23,669 bases of DNA, taken from NCBI GenBank assembly GCA_038108155.1, contig JAYNHP010000031.1, forward strand, positions 1-23,669. Direction: 5' to 3'. Position numbers and translations under genes: made by a program. Origin of the DNA: MED-G20 sp038108155 (lineage in GTDB: Bacteria; Bacteroidota; Bacteroidia; Flavobacteriales_D; Parvicellaceae). Below are positions 15,339 to 23,669 of this stretch, in pieces. Every line of letters begins with the position of its first letter. The stretch's first letter is position 1. The notes below the pieces were generated by a model. It had not been told where the DNA came from. It did no database searches and saw only the letters and a program-made list of their open reading frames with translations.

Positions 15339-16511
15339 ATGCCAGAAATTGTAAAATATGTTCTTTTTGATGGAGTTCACCATCAAAAATTAAAACCACT
15401 AACTTTAACTAGGCCTGTTGCAGATTTAAGAGTAGGAATTTTCACAATACAAGAAAAATGGTCATTGGCTCTTAATTCTAATGTAGCTGTAAGAACAAAG
15501 GACTACCTAAGAAAAAAATTTAATTCCCACATTAGCTCCGCTGAAATTGGAATTTCAGCGTCTTTATTTCCTTCACTTGATTTCATTGATGCATTAGATT
15601 CTATTGAAGAGAATACTATTATTATGAAAGATGGAAAGATACTTGCTATTTCTCCATTACCAGAAGAAAATGATGAGCTTGATTCTAAGTTGAATGACTA
15701 TAGAATAGTTCAATTTACTGGAAAAATACAATCGGTTGAAAAACCAATGGACATTTTCATTTTAAATGCTTTAGAAATTGATAGAGATTTAAATTTTATA
15801 CAAAAAGAAAATACCCATAGTAATAATTATGGATCTGGTAATTTATTTATTGGTGATGATATATTCATTGAAGATGGTGCAATAATTAATGGTGCTACTT
15901 TAAATAGCAGTGATGGGCCGATTTTCATAAGTAAAACTGCAGAAATAATGGAGGGAAGTAACCTACGAGGTCCTTTGGTTATAATGGAAAATTCAGTAAT
16001 AAAAATGGGATCTAAAATTTACGGTCCAACTACTGTAGGCCCTAGTTGCAAAATAGGAGGTGAGTTAAGCAATGTAGTTTTTCAAGGTTTTTCAAATAAA
16101 GCACATGATGGCTTTTTAGGAAATAGTGTAGTTGGTTATTGGTGTAATTTCGGAGCAGATTCAAATTCCTCCAACTTGAAGAACAATTATAGCGAAGTTA
16201 AATCTTGGAATTATCATACTGAACAATTCGAGAATACAGGTACCATGTACTGCGGTTTAATTATTGGAGACCATTCAAAATGTGGAATTAATACAATGTT
16301 TAATACAGGAACTGTAGTAGGATCCTTTGTCAATATTTTTGGTGCTGGATTTCCTTCAAAATTTATTCCTTCTTATTCATGGGGTGGAGGGAATACCTTC
16401 GAAACTTACAAATTTGAAAAAGCAGTTGAACTCGCCAAAATTGTAATGAAAAGAAGAGGAGTTGAGTTAGATGAAACTACAATAGATATCTATAAATCTT
16501 TTTTTAAATAA
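15339..16511 (+). CDS. Alternative GlmU-like protein (Bacteroidota type), sugar-phosphate nucleotidyltransferase/acyltransferase
   Basis: A 390-residue protein of the Bacteroidota alternative GlmU family, thought to make UDP-N-acetylglucosamine for peptidoglycan. The N-terminal part shows the family signature YVLFDG, LKPLTLTRPVADLRVG and EKW (7-41) instead of a classical LAAGxGTRM loop. From about residue 167 a left-handed beta-helix of hexapeptide repeats (for example IGDDIFIEDGAII, GPTTVGPSCKIG) ends in KAHDGFLG (254-261) and YWCNFGADSN (267-276), marks of this family. The dual activity is predicted by family, not shown here. Its start lies 8 bp after the rpmE2 terminator, so its own promoter must be very close or it relies on read-through. 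Confidence 0.82.
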   Translation: MPEIVKYVLFDGVHHQKLKPLTLTRPVADLRVGIFTIQEKWSLALNSNVAVRTKDYLRKKFNSHISSAEIGISASLFPSLDFIDALDSIEENTIIMKDGKILAISPLPEENDELDSKLNDYRIVQFTGKIQSVEKPMDIFILNALEIDRDLNFIQKENTHSNNYGSGNLFIGDDIFIEDGAIINGATLNSSDGPIFISKTAEIMEGSNLRGPLVIMENSVIKMGSKIYGPTTVGPSCKIGGELSNVVFQGFSNKAHDGFLGNSVVGYWCNFGADSNSSNLKNNYSEVKSWNYHTEQFENTGTMYCGLIIGDHSKCGINTMFNTGTVVGSFVNIFGAGFPSKFIPSYSWGGGNTFETYKFEKAVELAKIVMKRRGVELDETTIDIYKSFFK

Positions 16512-16530
16512 ATCTTAATATAGTGTAGTT

Positions 16531-16546
16531 TGGCACACCAATTGAA
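16531..16546 (+). promoter_or_regulatory. Possible sigma-54-like -24/-12 element upstream of lon
   Basis: TGGCAC and TTGAA are spaced so that GG is followed ten bases later by GA; the consensus needs GG-N10-GC. The -24 half is perfect but the -12 half lacks its key C. It lies about 100 bp before lon in an otherwise featureless 131-bp spacer. Confidence 0.25.
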
Positions 16547-16642
16547 CTATAACAAATGGTGTACTTAATTTAGTTTTAATAATCTTTTATTTAAAACTAT
16601 TCACCTTTTAAAATTGCACCAACAACGACATATTGTCATTAA

Positions 16643-19081
16643 ATGTTAAAAAATAAAGTAATGAGTGACTTTTTTGCAGAAAAAAATTGGAGTGGGTTTA
16701 GTGATTTAGTAAATGAAGAAACAGAATTTATTCCACTAATATCTTCCGAAGACGAAGATAGAATGAATCTTGAAGAAGTTCCTGGAAAATTACCAATTCT
16801 CCCCTTAAGAAATAATGTATTATTTCCTGGTGTTGTTATCCCAATAACGCTTGGTAGGGATAAAAGTATAAAGCTTATTCAAGATGCAAATAAGGGTAAT
16901 AAGATAATTGGAGTAGTTTCACAAATAGACCCTAAAGTTGAAGAACCTCGCTATAAAGATTTATATCAAATAGGAACTGTTGCACAAATAGTTAAAATGT
17001 TAAAGATGCCAGATGGAAGTAGCACCATCATTATTCAAGGGAAAAAAAGATTAAAATTAGTTGAAGAAATTTCTGACGATCCTTATCTAATTGCTTCTAT
17101 AGAAGAATTTGATGAAAAAAGTTTAAAAAGTGTATCTAAAGAATCTGTTGCTTTATTTGATTCTTTAAAAGATATGGCTCTTAACATAATTAAAAATTCT
17201 CCTAGTATTCCCTCTGAAGCCTCATTTGCAGTCAAAAACATTGAAAGCCCCAATTTCTTGGTTAATTTCATAAGCTCTCATATGAATGCTGAAGTTGTTG
17301 AAAAGCAAAAAATGCTAGAAGTACCCAATATTAATGACAGAGCAGAACTATTACTTAAGCATCTTAACAAGGAATTACAAGTGCTTGAACTGAAAAACGA
17401 TATTCAATCTAGAGTTAAAACAGATTTAGACCAACAACAAAAAGAATACTTACTTCACCAGCAGATGAAAGAAATTCAAAATCAGCTTGGTGAAAATCCA
17501 GTTCAGCAAGAAATAAACGAATTAAGAGAAAAATCTCTTTCTAAAAAATGGTCATCTAATGTCAAGAAAACTTTTAATAAAGAATTAGACAAGTTAGAAA
17601 GAATGAATCCTTCTGGAGCAGAGTACGGGGTGCAAATCAACTATTGTCAGTTACTAATTGATCTTCCATGGGATGTTTATACCAATGATAAGTTCAATCT
17701 TAAAAAGGTTCAAAAAGTCTTGGACAGGGATCATTTCGGATTAGAAAAGGTAAAAGATAGAATTGTAGAGTATTTATCTGTTCTTAAATTAAAAGGAGAT
17801 ATGAAATCTCCAATATTGTGTCTTTATGGTCCTCCAGGAGTTGGTAAGACTTCTTTAGGAAAGTCTATTGCTGAAGCAATAGGTAGAAAATATGTAAGAA
17901 TGTCTTTAGGTGGATTACATGACGAATCAGAGATCAGAGGTCATAGAAAAACGTATATAGGTGCTATGCCGGGTAAACTAATTAATAATTTAAAAAAAGT
18001 TGGTACTTCCAATCCAGTCTTTGTTCTGGACGAAATTGACAAAGTAGGGAAGTCAGGACATGGCGATCCATCATCAGCTCTTTTAGAGGTTTTAGACCCT
18101 GAGCAAAATGATACTTTTCAAGATAACTTTGTCGAGATTGAATACGATCTTTCCAAAGTTTTATTTATTGCAACTGCAAATGATTTATCAACAATTCAAC
18201 CTGCACTAAGAGATAGAATGGAAATAATTCCAATAAACGGGTATACGATTGAAGAAAAAGTGCAAATAGCTAAAAAGCATTTAATACCAAAGCTAATTTC
18301 AGATCATGGAATTTCAAAAGAAGATGTTAAACTAAGTCAAGGTGTTCTAGAAAATGTTATTACTTCTTATACTAATGAAAGTGGTGTAAGAGGATTAGAG
18401 AAAAAAATTGCAAAACTTATTAGAAATAGAGCAAAACAAATTGCATTTGAAGAGAAGTTTGTTCCCTTAATTACTAAAGAAAATGTTTTAAAGCTGTTAG
18501 GCCCAGGAATGGATCCAAGAAAATATTCTGAGCATATCATTCCAGGTGTAGTTACTGGACTGGCATGGACTAGAACTGGTGGAGATATTTTATTTATCGA
18601 AACTTCAAAAACTAAAGGAAAAGGTAAGTTGACACTTACTGGAAATCTTGGAGATGTTATGAAGGAATCAGCAATTATTGCTTTGGAATATATTAAAGCA
18701 AATGGTGAAAAGTTTGGGATTTCTCAAGAAGAAATTGATAAAAACAATTTTCATGTTCATGTTCCAGAAGGTGCAACTCCAAAAGATGGTCCATCTGCCG
18801 GAGTTACAATGATTACAGCTTTAGCTTCCTCCATTTCTGGGAAAAAAGTTAAAAAGCACTTGGCAATGACTGGGGAAATTACCCTTAGAGGAGAAGTTTT
18901 GCCGGTAGGAGGAATAAAAGAAAAAATATTAGCTGCTAAAAGAGCTGGTATTAAATTTATATTGTTGCCAGCATCTAATCAAAAGGATGTTGAAGACATT
19001 AAGTCTGAGTATCTAAAGGGTCTTACATTTAACTACGTTAAAAAGATGGAAGATGTTATAAAATATTCGTTGAAGAGTTAA
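16643..19081 (+). CDS. lon: Endopeptidase La (Lon protease)
   Basis: An ATP-dependent cytoplasmic protease that degrades misfolded and regulatory proteins as a hexamer. The 812-residue chain has the LON substrate-binding domain (from LPILPLRNNVLFPG, about 50-245), a coiled region, an AAA+ module with Walker A GPPGVGKT (396-403) and Walker B VLDEID (461-466), and a protease domain with catalytic S718 in PKDGPSAG and K761 in GGIKEK. Their spacing of 43 residues equals E. coli Lon. All catalytic residues are intact. An alternative start at ATG 16661 (MSDFFAEK) is equally plausible. The gene has a 131-bp upstream spacer and no clear terminator before parE. Confidence 0.97.
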   Translation: MLKNKVMSDFFAEKNWSGFSDLVNEETEFIPLISSEDEDRMNLEEVPGKLPILPLRNNVLFPGVVIPITLGRDKSIKLIQDANKGNKIIGVVSQIDPKVEEPRYKDLYQIGTVAQIVKMLKMPDGSSTIIIQGKKRLKLVEEISDDPYLIASIEEFDEKSLKSVSKESVALFDSLKDMALNIIKNSPSIPSEASFAVKNIESPNFLVNFISSHMNAEVVEKQKMLEVPNINDRAELLLKHLNKELQVLELKNDIQSRVKTDLDQQQKEYLLHQQMKEIQNQLGENPVQQEINELREKSLSKKWSSNVKKTFNKELDKLERMNPSGAEYGVQINYCQLLIDLPWDVYTNDKFNLKKVQKVLDRDHFGLEKVKDRIVEYLSVLKLKGDMKSPILCLYGPPGVGKTSLGKSIAEAIGRKYVRMSLGGLHDESEIRGHRKTYIGAMPGKLINNLKKVGTSNPVFVLDEIDKVGKSGHGDPSSALLEVLDPEQNDTFQDNFVEIEYDLSKVLFIATANDLSTIQPALRDRMEIIPINGYTIEEKVQIAKKHLIPKLISDHGISKEDVKLSQGVLENVITSYTNESGVRGLEKKIAKLIRNRAKQIAFEEKFVPLITKENVLKLLGPGMDPRKYSEHIIPGVVTGLAWTRTGGDILFIETSKTKGKGKLTLTGNLGDVMKESAIIALEYIKANGEKFGISQEEIDKNNFHVHVPEGATPKDGPSAGVTMITALASSISGKKVKKHLAMTGEITLRGEVLPVGGIKEKILAAKRAGIKFILLPASNQKDVEDIKSEYLKGLTFNYVKKMEDVIKYSLKS

Positions 19082-19107
19082 TTTTATAAACATTTTTGGT
19101 ATTCAAC

Positions 19108-19120
19108 ATTAACTGTTAAT
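19108..19120. repeat. 13-bp palindrome upstream of parE
   Basis: ATTAAC-T-GTTAAT is a perfect inverted repeat with one central base in the lon-parE spacer. It could be an operator, but AT-rich palindromes of this size also arise by chance. Confidence 0.35.
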
Positions 19121-19183
19121 AAGTTACTCTGTTAAATAATCTTATTTTTCTATAAAAAACTATTTTAGTCATCGTAATTAACT

Positions 19184-21040
19184 ATGGCTGACAATAACGT
19201 TCAATATACTGAAGATAATATACGCTCCTTAGATTGGAAAGAGCATATTAGAATGCGTCCTGGAATGTATATTGGAAAGTTGGGAGATGGTTCTTCCTCT
19301 GATGACGGCATATATGTTTTGGTAAAGGAAGTTATAGACAATTCCATTGATGAGTTTGTAATGGGTAATGGAAAGAAAATTTCTATTAAAATTGATAATG
19401 ATATTGTTCAGGTTAGAGATTTTGGAAGGGGAATTCCTCTTGGAAAAGTAAAAGATGTAGTTTCTAAAATGAATACTGGGGGGAAATACGATTCAAGAGC
19501 ATTTAAAAAATCAGTTGGTCTAAATGGTGTTGGTACAAAAGCAGTTAATGCTCTTTCTTCTGAGTTTCTAGTAGAATCAATTAGAGACGGTGAATTAAAA
19601 AAAGTTTCTTTTACTAGAGGTGAGGTTGTCGAAGATATGTCTCTTGAGAAAACAAATGAAGATAACGGAACAAGAATCATTTTTTCACCTGATAAAGATA
19701 TTTTTAAAAACTACAAATTTAGAGATACTTATCTTGAAAAAATGTTTTGGAACTATTGTTACTTAAATAGAAATTTAACAATAGATTTTAATGGCAATAA
19801 GTTTATTTCTAAAAATGGTTTAAAAGATCTTTTAGAATCTAATATGGATGGCTCTCCATTATATCCAATTGTTCACTTAGAGGGAGACGACATTGAGGTT
19901 GCCTTTACTCATTCAAGAGGATATGGTGAAGATTATTCATCATTTGTAAATGGTCAACACACTACACAAGGAGGTACTCATCAAAGCGCATTTAGAGAGG
20001 CAATTGCTAAAGTTATAAAAGACTTTTTTAACAAGTATGAACCAGTTGATATTAGACAAGGAATTGTTGCTGCAGTAAGTGTTAAGGTAATAGAACCTGT
20101 TTTTGAATCGCAAACAAAAACAAAGTTAGGTTCTACAGAAATTGAACCTAATGGTAAATCTGTAAGAGGTTTTGTGATGGATTTCTTAAGAGAAAAGCTA
20201 GATAATTTTCTTCATAAAAATTCAGAGTTGGTTCAACAGATGGAATTTAAGATTAAGCAGTCTGAAAAAGAAAGAAAAGAATTATCCGGGATAAGAAAAC
20301 TAGCAAGAGAGAGGGCTAAGAAAGTTAGTCTGCACAACAAAAAATTAAGAGACTGTAAAATCCACTTTAATGATTTTAAAAATGATAGAAGAGAAGAGAC
20401 CTCAATTTTCATAACTGAAGGAGACTCTGCTAGTGGTTCCATCACCAAATGTAGAGATGTTAAAACACAAGCTGTATTTAGCTTAAGAGGAAAACCACTA
20501 AATTCCTTTGGTCTTTCTAAAAAAGTGGTTTACGAAAATGAGGAATTTAATCTTATTCAAGCTGCATTAAATATTGAAGAGGACATGGATTCCTTAAGGT
20601 ATAATAAAATTATTATTGCCACAGATGCCGATGTTGATGGAATGCATATTAGATTACTGCTTCTCACTTTCTTTTTAAGATTTTTTCCAGATTTAGTTAA
20701 GAAAAATCATGTTTTTATTTTACAAACACCACTTTTTAGAGTTAGAAATAAAAAAGAAACAAGGTATTGTTATAATGAGGAAGAAAGAAAAGATGCCATA
20801 GATTCTTTGGGAAAAAATCCTGAAATAACAAGATTTAAGGGGCTTGGTGAAATATCTCCCGATGAATTTAAATACTTTATTGGTGACGATATTAGATTAG
20901 AGCCTGTTTTAATGTCTAAGTCTAAATCCATTGAGGAAATACTAACTTTTTATATGGGAAAAAACACACCTGAACGTCAGGGTTTTATTATAGAGAATTT
21001 AAAAGTGGAAGAAGACTACTTGTTAGAGGAAAACCAATGA
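19184..21040 (+). CDS. parE: DNA topoisomerase IV subunit B
   Basis: The ATPase/Toprim subunit of topoisomerase IV, which decatenates daughter chromosomes together with ParC. In 618 residues it has the GHKL ATPase domain: catalytic E49, N53 in EVIDNSIDE, DFGRGIP (79-85) and the lid GLNGVGTKAVNAL. A transducer domain carries QTKTKLGS. The Toprim domain has EGDSASGS (412-419) and DADVDG (D481, D483, D485). The short length and the partner directly downstream identify ParE rather than GyrB. The parC start follows after 1 nt, so the two are one operon. Confidence 0.95.
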   Translation: MADNNVQYTEDNIRSLDWKEHIRMRPGMYIGKLGDGSSSDDGIYVLVKEVIDNSIDEFVMGNGKKISIKIDNDIVQVRDFGRGIPLGKVKDVVSKMNTGGKYDSRAFKKSVGLNGVGTKAVNALSSEFLVESIRDGELKKVSFTRGEVVEDMSLEKTNEDNGTRIIFSPDKDIFKNYKFRDTYLEKMFWNYCYLNRNLTIDFNGNKFISKNGLKDLLESNMDGSPLYPIVHLEGDDIEVAFTHSRGYGEDYSSFVNGQHTTQGGTHQSAFREAIAKVIKDFFNKYEPVDIRQGIVAAVSVKVIEPVFESQTKTKLGSTEIEPNGKSVRGFVMDFLREKLDNFLHKNSELVQQMEFKIKQSEKERKELSGIRKLARERAKKVSLHNKKLRDCKIHFNDFKNDRREETSIFITEGDSASGSITKCRDVKTQAVFSLRGKPLNSFGLSKKVVYENEEFNLIQAALNIEEDMDSLRYNKIIIATDADVDGMHIRLLLLTFFLRFFPDLVKKNHVFILQTPLFRVRNKKETRYCYNEEERKDAIDSLGKNPEITRFKGLGEISPDEFKYFIGDDIRLEPVLMSKSKSIEEILTFYMGKNTPERQGFIIENLKVEEDYLLEENQ

Positions 21041-21041
21041 A

Positions 21042-23669
21042 ATGGATGAGTTAAATTTAGATATATCTGAAGATTCTAATGAGAAGGACAATATTACGTA
21101 TTTGTCTGGAATGTATAAAGAGTGGTTTTTAGACTACGCATCCTACGTTATTTTAGAACGAGCTGTTCCTGCACTAGAAGATGGATTAAAGCCTGTACAA
21201 AGAAGAATTCTTCATTCTATGAAAGAATTAGACGATGGAAGATACAACAAGGTAGCAAATATTATTGGTAATACTATGAAGTACCACCCTCACGGAGATG
21301 CATCTATTGGGGATGCAATGGTTCAGATTGGTCAAAAAGATTTATTAATTGATTGTCAAGGTAACTGGGGGAATTTATTAACAGGGGATGGCGCTGCTGC
21401 TCCAAGATATATTGAAGCTCGAGTAACAAAATTTGGAAATCATGTTTTATATAATAATAAAACTACTAAATGGCTTAGTTCTTACGATGGTAGAAATAAA
21501 GAACCCCAATATCTCCCTGTTAAATTTCCAATCCTATTAAACCATGGTGCAGAAGGAATAGCGGTAGGTTTAGCATGTAAGATATTGCCACATAATTTTA
21601 TAGAGCTAATAGACGCCTCTATAAATGTTTTAAAAGGAAAAAAGATAGAGTTATTTCCAGATTTTCCAAATGGTGGTTTAGCAGACTTTACTCAGTACAA
21701 TGACGGAATTAGAGGAGGTAAAGTTAGGGTTATAGCAAATATTAAAAAGATAGATAACAAAACACTAGTTATCAATCAAATACCATTTGGCACTACAACA
21801 GATACTTTAATTGATTCTATAGTTAAGGCTACAGAAAAAAATAAAATAAAGATTAAAAAAATTGAAGATAATACATCTTCAGTTGCAGAAATTATAATTC
21901 ACCTTCCTTCGGGAGTTTCACCAGATAAAATGATTGATGCATTATTTGCATTTACAAATTGTGAAATGTCTATATCGCCAAATTCTTGTGTTATTGAGGG
22001 CAATAAACCTATTTTTATTGGAGTTTCTGAAATATTAAAAAAATCTGTTGACAGAACTGTAGAACTATTAAAACTGGAATTGGAGATAAAACTCCAAGAA
22101 TTACAAAACCAATGGCATTGGCTTTCTCTAGAAAGAATTTTCATAGAAAACAGAATATATAGAAAGATAGAAGATGAAGAAACTTGGGAGGGTGTTTTAA
22201 ATGCTATAAAACTTGGTCTTAAGCCTTTTCTAAAAAACCTTAAGAAAACGGTTACCGAGGAAGATATTGTTAAGCTAACTGAGATTAAAATTAAAAGAAT
22301 TTCAAAATTTGATAGTGATAAAGCTGAAGATAACTTACTGAAAATTGAAGATCAAATAACAGAAGTTAATAAAAACCTTTCTAATCTTACTGAATTTGCT
22401 ATTGATTACTACAAGGATGTTAAAAACAAATATAGTGAGGGTAAAGAGAGAAAAACTGAAATAAGAGTATTCGATAATATCACTGCTCGTAAAGTAATTG
22501 TCTCTAATAAGAAACTGTATGTTAATAGGGGGGAAGGTTTTATTGGATGGTCCCTTAGAAAAGATGAATTTGTTGAAGAATGTTCAGATTTAGATGATAT
22601 TATTCTGTTTTTTGACAATGGAAAAGTAATTGTTACAAAAATTGCAGATAAGAAATTTGTTGGTAAAGGTATTCTTCATGTAGCTGTTTGGAAAAAGGGA
22701 GATGAAAGAACTATTTATCATTTAATCTATCAAGCTGGTAAAATGGCACCTTCTTATATGAAAAGATTTGCTATTAGTTCTATAACTAGAGATAGAGAAT
22801 ACGATATTGTTGGCAATGCTAATAATCCTAAAATTCATTATTTCTCAGTTAATCCAAATGGCAGAAGAGAAACAGTATTAATCAAATTAAGACCAAGACC
22901 AAAATTAAAAAAACTAAAAATTGAAATAGATTTTGCAGAACTCATGATAAAGGGTAGAGGTAGTAAGGGAAACTTAGTTACCAAGCATTTTATATCTAAA
23001 ATTGAGCAGAGAGAATTAGGTGGTTCAACACTTGCGGCGAGAAAGATATGGTGGGACGAAGTTGTATCAAGGCTTAATAATGAACAGAGGGGAAAACTAC
23101 TTGGTAGTTTTAAAGGAGATGATAAAATTCTTACAGTTTATAAATCTGGAAAGTATTTAATTAGTGGTTTTGAATTGTCCAATAAATTTGATGACGACCT
23201 TATCTATATCGGAAAGTGGCATCCTTCCAGAGCACTTTCATGTATTTATTGGAATCCAAAAAAGGATCTGTATTTTGTTAAAAGGTTTCTTATTGAAGTA
23301 ACTACCAAGATGTATAGTTTTATAGATCAAGACTGTGAGCTTTCGTTAGTCGCAATTGACTACAAACCAAAAGTCAAGATTTCATTTAATAAGCGATTGA
23401 AAGAAACAAAAGATTTGGATGACAAGATAGTTTCCTTAAATGATATTGTAGATGTGAAAGGAGATAAAGCTAAAGGAAACCAGTTAACACGCTTAAAAGT
23501 GAAAGATATTACTCTGCTAGAAGTTGAACCTGGAGACGAGTGGCCAGAACAGGAAATTCCTACAGTAGAATCTACAATAAGTGAAGGTATTGATACAAGT
23601 CCTGATAAGGATAATATTCAAGATATACCTACAAATGATATTTCAAATACTAGCGATAAATTACCAACA
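21042..23669 (+). CDS. parC: DNA topoisomerase IV subunit A (partial, cut by window end)
   Basis: The DNA-cleaving subunit of topoisomerase IV; 876 codons are present without a stop, and the 3' end lies outside the window. The breakage-reunion domain begins WFLDYASYVILERAVPAL and contains YHPHGDASIGDAM (81-93) and the catalytic Tyr Y123 in APRYIEARV. A coiled region follows (about 330-450), then a GyrA-like beta-pinwheel domain, with an acidic Ser/Thr/Asp-rich tail at the window end. At the position of the quinolone-contacting Ser83 of E. coli GyrA it has A87; the acidic partner is D91. It starts 1 nt after the parE stop. Confidence 0.95.
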   Translation, partial: MDELNLDISEDSNEKDNITYLSGMYKEWFLDYASYVILERAVPALEDGLKPVQRRILHSMKELDDGRYNKVANIIGNTMKYHPHGDASIGDAMVQIGQKDLLIDCQGNWGNLLTGDGAAAPRYIEARVTKFGNHVLYNNKTTKWLSSYDGRNKEPQYLPVKFPILLNHGAEGIAVGLACKILPHNFIELIDASINVLKGKKIELFPDFPNGGLADFTQYNDGIRGGKVRVIANIKKIDNKTLVINQIPFGTTTDTLIDSIVKATEKNKIKIKKIEDNTSSVAEIIIHLPSGVSPDKMIDALFAFTNCEMSISPNSCVIEGNKPIFIGVSEILKKSVDRTVELLKLELEIKLQELQNQWHWLSLERIFIENRIYRKIEDEETWEGVLNAIKLGLKPFLKNLKKTVTEEDIVKLTEIKIKRISKFDSDKAEDNLLKIEDQITEVNKNLSNLTEFAIDYYKDVKNKYSEGKERKTEIRVFDNITARKVIVSNKKLYVNRGEGFIGWSLRKDEFVEECSDLDDIILFFDNGKVIVTKIADKKFVGKGILHVAVWKKGDERTIYHLIYQAGKMAPSYMKRFAISSITRDREYDIVGNANNPKIHYFSVNPNGRRETVLIKLRPRPKLKKLKIEIDFAELMIKGRGSKGNLVTKHFISKIEQRELGGSTLAARKIWWDEVVSRLNNEQRGKLLGSFKGDDKILTVYKSGKYLISGFELSNKFDDDLIYIGKWHPSRALSCIYWNPKKDLYFVKRFLIEVTTKMYSFIDQDCELSLVAIDYKPKVKISFNKRLKETKDLDDKIVSLNDIVDVKGDKAKGNQLTRLKVKDITLLEVEPGDEWPEQEIPTVESTISEGIDTSPDKDNIQDIPTNDISNTSDKLPT

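Noticed and set aside
16535..16562. Inverted repeat ACACCA/TGGTGT as a glmU terminator
   Set aside because: Only 6 bp with a 16-base loop and no T tract; not a credible terminator.

Overview
The window is AT-rich, densely packed bacterial chromosome, almost certainly from a member of the Bacteroidota and most likely the Flavobacteriia/Flavobacteriales. The evidence is the alternative Bacteroidota-type GlmU, zinc-free type B L31, adjacent parE-parC, TAnnTTTG-type -7 boxes with very short leaders, lipoproteins whose lipobox Cys is followed by Lys/Arg, and many small secreted beta-rich proteins. A 37-base N run and a frameshift in a poly-A tract show that this is a draft assembly. The species cannot be determined from the sequence.

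Layout. Positions 35-5133 form a secreted/envelope block. An M14 zinc carboxypeptidase (frameshifted) overlaps by ATGA an OprP-type outer-membrane porin (broken by the N gap). A minus-strand pair follows: a lamin-tail-domain lipoprotein overlapping a secreted SGNH hydrolase. Divergent from that pair is an alpha/beta-hydrolase lipoprotein whose GTG start lies in a GNRA-capped hairpin. Positions 5134-8370 are a tight minus-strand operon, read rlmI-like rRNA methyltransferase, fmt, secreted cupin, then an NrtR-type Nudix/winged-helix regulator with a degenerate Nudix box. Positions 8425-10067 hold a DUF72 protein and a convergent, overlapping YdcF/ElyC-like membrane protein. Positions 10141-13503 encode one 1120-residue IcmF (B12 domain, G3E GTPase chaperone and acyl-CoA mutase in one chain), facing a beta-helix lipoprotein. 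Positions 15021-23669 are a plus-strand housekeeping run: rpmE2, alternative glmU, lon, parE and parC, the last cut off by the window end.

How the genes fit together. The first block looks like extracellular polymer or peptide hydrolysis plus uptake across the outer membrane. The middle operon joins translation initiation and rRNA modification to two genes of unclear role. IcmF rearranges the carbon skeleton of branched or linear acyl-CoAs. The right part covers ribosome assembly, cell-wall precursor synthesis, protein quality control and chromosome decatenation.

No CRISPR array, transposase, integrase, rRNA or tRNA gene was recognised. No stretch longer than 300 bases lacks a gene; the longest gaps are 131 bp (before lon), 109 bp (before rpmE2) and 102 bp (before parE). 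I did not find a clear, wholly new multi-gene system. The best leads are the overlapping LTD/SGNH surface pair with its divergent lipoprotein hydrolase, the degenerate Nudix regulator with a secreted cupin in the fmt operon, and the hairpin over a GTG start codon.
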